64,000 nucleotides of DNA from Marinicellulosiphila megalodicopiae (GTDB lineage Bacteria; Pseudomonadota; Gammaproteobacteria; Pseudomonadales; Natronospirillaceae): positions 992,001-1,056,000 of the forward strand of contig NZ_AP023087.1 in the NCBI RefSeq assembly GCF_045862395.1. The letters are read 5' to 3'. Below are positions 58,090 through 64,000 of this stretch, piece after piece. Position numbers and translations under genes: made by a program. The number at the start of each line of letters is the position of its first letter. Position 1 is the stretch's first letter. Below the pieces are notes generated by a model that worked only from the letters and a program-made list of their open reading frames with translations, was not told the DNA's origin and made no database searches.

Positions 58090-60126
58090 CTATTCTTCAT
58101 CAGGCGAGGCGATCTCGCTTGATAAAGAATATCCTTGGAACCCATCAATAAACAAATTTGTACAAATCTCATAAATCTCATTGCTTTCTATATGCGAGGC
58201 GATCACATTAATGCCGATTCCATGGCAAATATCAGTAGTAGATTGCACAAAAAATTGTGTGTCATTACTTTGAATATCCTGAATAAAACTGCCATCCAAT
58301 TTTACATAATCAATATCTAAATCTTTAATATATTTAAATGAGACGAAGCTTGAGCCAAATCGATCAATGGTTATTTTGTAATGTAATTGTTTAATTGCAT
58401 TGATGAATTTTTTACTTTGTTTGGGCGTATTCAATACACAAGATTCATTAATTTCAAATACTAAATTAGGCAGGCCATTTTTTAAATGTAATAAAAAGTT
58501 GATTAACCACTCAGTAAAATTTGAATCTGCAATGGCGCTGTTACTGATATTAATTCCATATTCTATTTCTTGATTATTATCACGATTTTGATTTAACAAG
58601 TTTCTTAATGTATAAGTAATGATAGTGCGTTCCAAAGTTTGAGCGATATTTAAGCGTTCTGCTGCAGCAAATACCTCGGAAGTATTTAATGGTTGTCCAC
58701 TATCTATAAAACGCACAAAACTTTCATTGTATAAAACAGTATGTTCTTTTGAATAAATAGGCTGAATACTTAAATTAATAAATGCAGTTAATACATGAGT
58801 GCGGTGTAAAAATTCTGAAATACTGTACGTGAATATTTTAGAATTAGATCGATTTAAATCTAATATTTCAGCTGACTGTTCATAATTTTTTAAAATACCC
58901 TGCCATTGAGTTTTGGTTTTTGAACTACTGATAAATTCATGTTTTGCATTTTCATGGGATTGAAGAATGAGCTTTTGATTTAAACTGTTGTCAGCGTGAC
59001 ATAATACATTTGAAAATGTCATGTCTGGTAAAACTTCAAGGGTAATAAATGAGGCAAACCCATCTTTATGCATTTTTTTAGTTTTTGCAGTAAATAAAGT
59101 AGTAAGCTGTATAGTGATTAAATGATGATCAATGGTTTGATTACTTAAACTCAATAAAAATTCAGAACCAGATAATCGAAATAAGCGAAAATCGGTCATT
59201 TCTATTAATGTATTTTTAATGCTATTGGCCACATCTTGTACATATAAATCTCCGTCACCATAACCTTGATTGTCATTGATGTCTTTTAAAGAGGGTAATG
59301 ATATTAAAAAGATCCATAGTGCGTCATTGTCAGTGTTTTTACTTTGTTGGTGCTGTTCAAAAAAGTTTTGAGCCGCTCGTCTATTTGGTAAATTCGTCAA
59401 ACTATCAACAAAAGCTTGTTTAATTAATTTTTCATTACTTTGAGTGTGCTCTTCGAAGCTGCGTTTAATATTCTTACTCATTTGATTAAAGGCATGGCCT
59501 AGGGTTTTAAATTCTAATGTAAATCCGGGGATGTTATTTTGATTGTATTGTTTTTTAGAAATTCCAATCGCTTGTTTTTCTAGGGCTGATAAAGAATCTG
59601 TGATCGTTTGAATTAAGCGCCAAATGACGATTAAAACTATCAGTGCCAAAAGCAGTGTGGTTGCGAGGGTGCGAGTAAAATATTGCCATAAAGTTGTATT
59701 AAATTCGGTGGAATGAATTTGAACTTGCAATGCATAACTTAAGTTGTCGACTTTGATTATTAAATTATATATGGGAGTGTCAATTCTAAAAAATCTAAAA
59801 ATACCCGAATCAGTTAAATTATTGGCAGGAGCGTATTCAAAAATCAATTGATCGGTATTGTCTTTAAGTGTGAGTAACGATAGCGGGTGAGTGGATACAA
59901 AAGTATCCAATATATCCATGATTGCGGAATAATTTTGATTACCTAAATCAGTAGTAATCAATTCACTTAACATGTTACTTGTATTCTCGGTTTTAAGTGT
60001 AATGGGTAAATCTAAATAATCTTTCATGGTATGGCTGTGATTAATAATAGACGTAACAAAAGCGTAAATAACAATAAAGCCACTAAGTGCGTAAAGTTGA
60101 GTGGAGAGTTTTAAGCCATTTTTCAT
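58090..60126 (-). CDS. LapD-like degenerate GGDEF-EAL cyclic-di-GMP receptor
   Basis: About 678 residues. Two membrane segments (about 12-28 and 155-175) bracket a periplasmic region of the LapD/MoxY_N kind, followed by a HAMP-like linker, a GGDEF domain with the altered motif SGSEF, and an EAL domain with altered motif YNESF (for EAL) and DRFGSSF (for DDFG). Both enzymatic sites look inactive, so this is likely a c-di-GMP sensor rather than a cyclase or phosphodiesterase. No lapG protease is adjacent. The ATG at 60126 has GGGGATAAC ahead; a longer frame to 60213 has no support. Confidence 0.8.
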   Translation of the reverse strand: MKNGLKLSTQLYALSGFIVIYAFVTSIINHSHTMKDYLDLPITLKTENTSNMLSELITTDLGNQNYSAIMDILDTFVSTHPLSLLTLKDNTDQLIFEYAPANNLTDSGIFRFFRIDTPIYNLIIKVDNLSYALQVQIHSTEFNTTLWQYFTRTLATTLLLALIVLIVIWRLIQTITDSLSALEKQAIGISKKQYNQNNIPGFTLEFKTLGHAFNQMSKNIKRSFEEHTQSNEKLIKQAFVDSLTNLPNRRAAQNFFEQHQQSKNTDNDALWIFLISLPSLKDINDNQGYGDGDLYVQDVANSIKNTLIEMTDFRLFRLSGSEFLLSLSNQTIDHHLITIQLTTLFTAKTKKMHKDGFASFITLEVLPDMTFSNVLCHADNSLNQKLILQSHENAKHEFISSSKTKTQWQGILKNYEQSAEILDLNRSNSKIFTYSISEFLHRTHVLTAFINLSIQPIYSKEHTVLYNESFVRFIDSGQPLNTSEVFAAAERLNIAQTLERTIITYTLRNLLNQNRDNNQEIEYGINISNSAIADSNFTEWLINFLLHLKNGLPNLVFEINESCVLNTPKQSKKFINAIKQLHYKITIDRFGSSFVSFKYIKDLDIDYVKLDGSFIQDIQSNDTQFFVQSTTDICHGIGINVIASHIESNEIYEICTNLFIDGFQGYSLSSEIASPDEE

Positions 60127-60308
60127 GTTATCCCCATTGTTTAAAATAAATAAAAACCCGTTGGTAGAACCCGCTGGTAGAGTTATCGGCTTGGATTTTA
60201 AATTCTTTAACAATATATAAAATTATCGTATGAGAGATGGGAAATAGTGATTAGGGAATCTTAAATATCGAAGTAATAGATAGTGATAGGATCATGTTTT
60301 TAGGATTA

Positions 60309-61634
60309 TTACGATTCGAATACTTTATTTTTTAAGCGATTTTTTTCTTGTAAAAAATAAATCCACATCACCAAACTTCGGTAAAACATAAATAAATTTA
60401 AGCAGAACCATAATTGATGGTTTGTTAAATTAAACCCGAATGTCCACGGGAAAAAACCACACAACGCTGCTATTAACACGCTGTTTCTCATCCAACTGCT
60501 TTTTTGCCAACCTAAAAATACTCCGTCTAACCAATAACTGGTACAGCTGGTTAAGCATAATAAACCGATCCATGGTAGGTATTGATAGGCTTGTTCAAGT
60601 ATCATTGTTTGATTAGACATAAAACCTAAATAGAGTTTTCCTATTGATAAAATTAAAACAAGAAATGCGAAAACAAAGCAACACATCAAAACAAATGTTG
60701 ATATTAATATGGATGATTGCTGCTTAGGATGATTGGCTATTTGTACCTGTGCGGAACTTGCTGATGCATCCAATACCGAAGAAATTAAAACAACAATGGT
60801 GAGTAATAATGCATTGGATGCAGCAGTGGTTTCATTTATTGATGCACCTTTTAAATTAAAAATTAAAAAGACACTTAATAAAATCCCAGAGCGTAATAAA
60901 AGGGTGCCACCAAAATCAAAGACCTGTTTGTTTTTAATCCAAATAGTTGGATCTAGTGAATAATTAGAGGCGTTGTTTTTAATTGAAAACAAAATGAAGA
61001 TTAAAACAAAACAAGCTGTGATAAATTGTGCAATGACACTAGCAAGCGCAACTCCGTCAATATTCATATTTAAAACAAATACAAAATACACATCTAATAT
61101 TGCATTAATTGTGCTACTGATGATTAAAACATAAAGTGCTATTTTGGGTCTTTTAATACCCGTAAACCATGCAATGGCTGCTTGAATAAATAATAAAGGT
61201 ACAATTCCAAAGGACATAATTTTTAAATATGTGCTTACAAATGTTTTTAAATTATTAGAAACCTGTATTAAATTTAATAAAGGATCCAATCCAATTTGAA
61301 TCGCAATAAATAAAATAATTGCAGTGCATACAGAAATAAAACTGTATTGGTATAAACGATTGCAAACTAAATGGAAGTCTTGTTGGGCATTTGCAGTGGC
61401 TGTAAATGTTGAACAGCTTAAACTGATGCAATTAAATCCCCATAAAATATAGGCAAATAAACCGGTGCTAATACTCAGAGCAGCTAAAAAAGCAGGATTA
61501 GACAAATGACCTAATATAGATGCATCAATCATAGCCAATGCAGGGGTTGCTAAATTAGCTAGCATAATAGGCCAAGCCAAAACCCAACTTTTATTGATAT
61601 ACTTTAAATACTTAAAATGTTGAGATGCGCTCAT
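60309..61634 (-). CDS. MATE-family multidrug/toxin efflux transporter
   Basis: 441 residues, twelve membrane segments. MATE pattern PIMLANLATPALAMIDASILGHL in helix 1, and AALSISTGLFAYILWGFNCIS; two homologous halves. It is nearer to the DinF branch than to NorM. It uses H+ or Na+ gradients. Its start codon overlaps that of the SCO gene on the other strand (CATG), an unusually close divergent pair. Confidence 0.85.
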   Translation of the reverse strand: MSASQHFKYLKYINKSWVLAWPIMLANLATPALAMIDASILGHLSNPAFLAALSISTGLFAYILWGFNCISLSCSTFTATANAQQDFHLVCNRLYQYSFISVCTAIILFIAIQIGLDPLLNLIQVSNNLKTFVSTYLKIMSFGIVPLLFIQAAIAWFTGIKRPKIALYVLIISSTINAILDVYFVFVLNMNIDGVALASVIAQFITACFVLIFILFSIKNNASNYSLDPTIWIKNKQVFDFGGTLLLRSGILLSVFLIFNLKGASINETTAASNALLLTIVVLISSVLDASASSAQVQIANHPKQQSSILISTFVLMCCFVFAFLVLILSIGKLYLGFMSNQTMILEQAYQYLPWIGLLCLTSCTSYWLDGVFLGWQKSSWMRNSVLIAALCGFFPWTFGFNLTNHQLWFCLNLFMFYRSLVMWIYFLQEKNRLKNKVFES

Positions 61635-62271
61635 GCAAAAAATGATTCCAATGATTTCTATTCTATTAGGTGTGTTATTTACTTTATCAGTGTATGTCTG
61701 GAATCATACCAAGCAAAGTAAAAATGCAGCGGCATTTGAAAATATTCATTTGTTTAATCATGCACAAACAATTCCTGAGTTTGAATTGATTGATGAAAAT
61801 AATCAAACAGTGACAAATGAATGGTTAAATGGAAAGTGGACAATTATCAATTTAGGTTACACCTTTTGCCCAGATATTTGTCCCACTAATTTAGCCGATA
61901 CAAGTATCATGATGCGCATACTTGCTGAACAATCAATTGATGCTCAATTTATTCAATCGTGGTTTGTCACCATCGACCCACAGCGTGATTCAATTGCTGT
62001 TATTAAGCAATACACTCAAGCATTCCACGCGGATTTATTAGGAATAACAGGGGTAGAGACTGATATAAATGAGTTTGCAGCTCGATTTGGGTTTTCGTAT
62101 CAAGTTCAAAAACAGCAAGAAAATAATGATTATTATTTAGTTGCCCATTCGGACATGATGATTTTGATTAACCCCAAAGGGCAATATGCTGGATATATAT
62201 TGCCACCTTATGATTCTCAAAACATGGCGTTCGTACTTAGTAAGTTGATCGAGGGTGCAGGTTTAAACTAA
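61633..62271 (+). CDS. SCO1/SenC family copper/thioredoxin-like protein
   Basis: 212 residues. N-terminal membrane anchor (about 5-21), thioredoxin-like domain with the copper motif TFCPDICPTN (CxxxC, near residues 79-83), DPQRDS, and the third ligand His in LVAHSDMMILI. It helps assemble the CuA centre of cytochrome oxidase, together with PCu(A)C proteins. The next in-frame ATG at 61642 is an alternative. The gene overlaps the beta-barrel gene at its 3' end by 35 bases. Confidence 0.9.
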   Translation: MQKMIPMISILLGVLFTLSVYVWNHTKQSKNAAAFENIHLFNHAQTIPEFELIDENNQTVTNEWLNGKWTIINLGYTFCPDICPTNLADTSIMMRILAEQSIDAQFIQSWFVTIDPQRDSIAVIKQYTQAFHADLLGITGVETDINEFAARFGFSYQVQKQQENNDYYLVAHSDMMILINPKGQYAGYILPPYDSQNMAFVLSKLIEGAGLN

Positions 62272-62842
62272 AAACAAGACCATGAGAGGACAGTCTTAAA
62301 TCTTCATTAGAGGTTTCTGATTGAATATCTGCATAGATATAATCCAAGCCAATGGTCCAAAACATATCCACCTCATAACCAATGCCAAATGTAGTGGCAT
62401 TACCTGCGTGTCTACTTGTTGAAACTTTGGGAATTGAGGAAAGTTCTGAAACTGAATGATATCCATAACCGACCCCAGATTGAAAATACCAGCTTGGTTG
62501 GTTGGACTTACCATAAAAGCGAATGATAGGGCCGACATATGCTAATTGCATTAGCAGTGGTTCAGGTGAGGCCACGTCATCTAATTGACTTTGAAAAACA
62601 ACATTATGGATAGATAAAAAAGTGCTGAATCGATTTGTCCACCCGTAACCTAAATCAATATTATAGGCGTATCCAGCATTTTGCTTTGTGGTGTCATATT
62701 GATTGTTTTGCAATGAATTATGTACAGAAAAGCTACCACCAACGCCTGCTGACCATTGAAATCCGTCGTGTTTGTATGCCAATGAAAATGAACTAACAAC
62801 TAATAAACTAATTAATGATCCAGTTTTAAGCAAGCGTGTCAT
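62237..62842 (-). CDS. small outer-membrane beta-barrel protein
   Basis: 201 residues. Signal peptide (cleavage after SLAY), then repeats of alternating hydrophobic/aromatic strands (GVGGSFSVHN, YAYNIDLGYGW, SFFLSIHNVVF-like, GVGYGYHSV, TFGIGYEVDMFWTIGLDYIYADI), typical of an OmpW/OmpX-like barrel of 8 strands. Function unknown. Its last 35 bases overlap the SCO gene, transcribed in the other direction. Confidence 0.7.
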   Translation of the reverse strand: MTRLLKTGSLISLLVVSSFSLAYKHDGFQWSAGVGGSFSVHNSLQNNQYDTTKQNAGYAYNIDLGYGWTNRFSTFLSIHNVVFQSQLDDVASPEPLLMQLAYVGPIIRFYGKSNQPSWYFQSGVGYGYHSVSELSSIPKVSTSRHAGNATTFGIGYEVDMFWTIGLDYIYADIQSETSNEDLRLSSHGLVFSLNLHPRSTY

Positions 62843-62858
62843 GGTTATTCCTCAATGG

Positions 62859-63494
62859 TTATTCCTCAGTGATATTTTCCTGTTCTGGATCAATTGCTTC
62901 AATATTTAAATTATGATCTAAAAATTTTCGTAATTCTTTAACGCCATCGTGATTTAAGCTTGAGAATGTTTGCACACTAACAAAATCATACTGTTTAAAC
63001 TGTTGACGAATCTTCAATAAAGTAGATTGAGCTGGGCCGCGTTTTAATTTATCAGACTTAGTTAACACTATTCTTAATGCAAGTTCACTGCTGATTGCCC
63101 ATTGAATCATTTCCATGTCGTGTTCTTTTAAAGGGTGGCGTATATCCATCAAAATAACCAAACCTACTAATGATCGGCGTTTTTCTAGGTATTCAGCAAG
63201 ATGTTTGTTCCACTCATCTTTAACACTCTTAGCAACTTTAGCAAAACCATAACCAGGTAAATCCACCAGAAAACGGTGTTCTATACCAAAGTCAAAGTAG
63301 TTCATTAACTGAGTACGACCTGGAGTCTTACTGGTTCGAGCCAATTTTTTTTGACCAGTTAATGTGTTTAATGCACTGGACTTGCCCGCATTGGATCGTC
63401 CTGCAAATGCTACCTCGCGGCCAATATCCGCAGGACATTGTTTAACCAGTTGTGCACTTTTAAAGAACTGACAATTTTCGTAAGGGTAACCCAT
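62859..63494 (-). CDS. engB: GTP-binding protein EngB (YsxC/YihA)
   Basis: 211 residues. Essential GTPase for 50S assembly. G1 GRSNAGKSS near residue 32, the switch GRTQLMNYF, G3 DLPGYGFA, G4 TKSD. The ATG at 63494 gives the family length; the frame is open to 63587 with extra residues that are not conserved. Pairing with a divergent cytochrome c4-like gene is typical of Pseudomonas relatives. Confidence 0.94.
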   Translation of the reverse strand: MGYPYENCQFFKSAQLVKQCPADIGREVAFAGRSNAGKSSALNTLTGQKKLARTSKTPGRTQLMNYFDFGIEHRFLVDLPGYGFAKVAKSVKDEWNKHLAEYLEKRRSLVGLVILMDIRHPLKEHDMEMIQWAISSELALRIVLTKSDKLKRGPAQSTLLKIRQQFKQYDFVSVQTFSSLNHDGVKELRKFLDHNLNIEAIDPEQENITEE

Positions 63495-63718
63495 GTAATT
63501 ATTTCCAATCAAAAAACTGGCTATTATAGACCTAAGCACATAATTTAGGCATCTATTTCTCAATGCACCTACTAAAAGGTATTGCAACTTATTTGTATAC
63601 CCGTATCATGCGCGTTTTTATAATAGTTAGGTTGCGAATATATATAGAGGTTTTCTATGTGTTTCAAAATACCTATACTACAATTTGATTGATTACTTAA
63701 ACCCTCTGGACTAAAACG

Positions 63719-64000
63719 ATGAAAAAAACACTATTGGGATTATTAACGCTAGTTGCGTCATTTAATACATTTGCTCAAACTGCCGAAGAATTTTTCAGTG
63801 TGAATTGCGTGGCTTGCCATGGCGAAAAGGGAAAAGGACAAAGTGATTTGCTAACTGTTCCAAAACTTGCTGGCCAAAATGAAAAATACCTGATCAAACA
63901 AATTAACGATTTTAAATCAGGCGATCGCGTAAACGCGCTTATGGCTGCTCCTATCACCGCTTTACCAGATAATATGGTTGAAGAAGTGGCAAAATACTTA
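63719..64000 (+). CDS. cytochrome c4-like protein (3' truncated by the window end)
   Basis: The visible 94 residues have a signal peptide (cleavage after NTFAQ region) and the heme site CVACHGEKGKGQSD, then PKLAGQNEKYLIKQINDFKSGDR, the c4 pattern. c4 is a diheme electron donor to terminal oxidases; the second heme would lie beyond the edge. An AGGA-like GGA precedes the ATG at 63719. Confidence 0.82.
   Translation, partial: MKKTLLGLLTLVASFNTFAQTAEEFFSVNCVACHGEKGKGQSDLLTVPKLAGQNEKYLIKQINDFKSGDRVNALMAAPITALPDNMVEEVAKYL

Overview
The window is a continuous, AT-rich stretch of bacterial chromosome (mostly A/T in third codon positions) from a Gram-negative gammaproteobacterium. Conserved gene orders support this: lolB-ispE-tRNA-Gln-prs-rplY-pth; birA-coaX-SPOR protein-tRNA Tyr/Gly/Thr-tuf; nadC beside ampE; rimP-nusA-infB-rbfA-truB; and engB beside a c4-type cytochrome. 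The mix resembles marine Oceanospirillales/Pseudomonadales, but I cannot name a genus. I see no insertion sequence, integrase, phage gene or CRISPR array.

Region by region. 1-6744: a tightly packed plus-strand operon with a flavin oxidoreductase (cut by the window edge), a 2Fe-2S ferredoxin reductase, and a complete glucosylglycerate cycle (glycerate kinase, phosphatase, GT81 synthase, GH13_18 phosphorylase). 6.8-10.8 kb: a pectate-lyase-like lipoprotein with Thr-Gln repeat linkers, and an HDOD protein. 10.8-15.3 kb: minus-strand housekeeping genes. 15.3-17.9 kb: ttcA, an unknown secreted protein and a frameshifted lipoprotein gene. 17.9-22.1 kb: tuf/tRNA operon, coaX and birA. 22.2-29.7 kb: mixed genes (sterol-desaturase family, efpL, gph, chrA, a response-regulator diguanylate cyclase, ampE, nadC, a small lipoprotein).

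29.7-45.4 kb is a copper-handling island. On the minus strand lie a CusCBA-type efflux system, whose CusB carries two fused CusF-like domains, two CopC-type proteins, CopD, and a tandemly duplicated pair of lipoprotein c-type cytochromes. Divergently, a copper P-type ATPase sits behind a textbook MerR/CueR-type promoter (19-bp spacer over a perfect inverted repeat). It is followed by an anchored cupredoxin, a YHS-domain protein and a TAT-exported multicopper oxidase. 45.5-47.5 kb: a cobalamin riboswitch ahead of cbtB-cbtA and a short-chain dehydrogenase. 47.7-51.4 kb: an argD/astC aminotransferase, then a minus-strand bufferin operon (DUF2282 peptide, DUF692/MNIO enzyme, DUF2063 partner, DoxX). 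Bufferins are ribosomally made, post-translationally modified copper-binding peptides, so this is probably a second copper-protection layer.

51.7-58.1 kb: the rimP-nusA-infB-rbfA-truB operon with a clear sigma-70 promoter and a structured leader. 58.1-64 kb: a LapD-like degenerate GGDEF-EAL receptor, a MATE transporter, a SCO1/SenC protein, a small beta-barrel, engB, and a cytochrome c cut by the window end. The most interesting material is the copper island with its duplicated cytochrome pairs and CusB-CusF-CusF fusion, together with the nearby bufferin operon.
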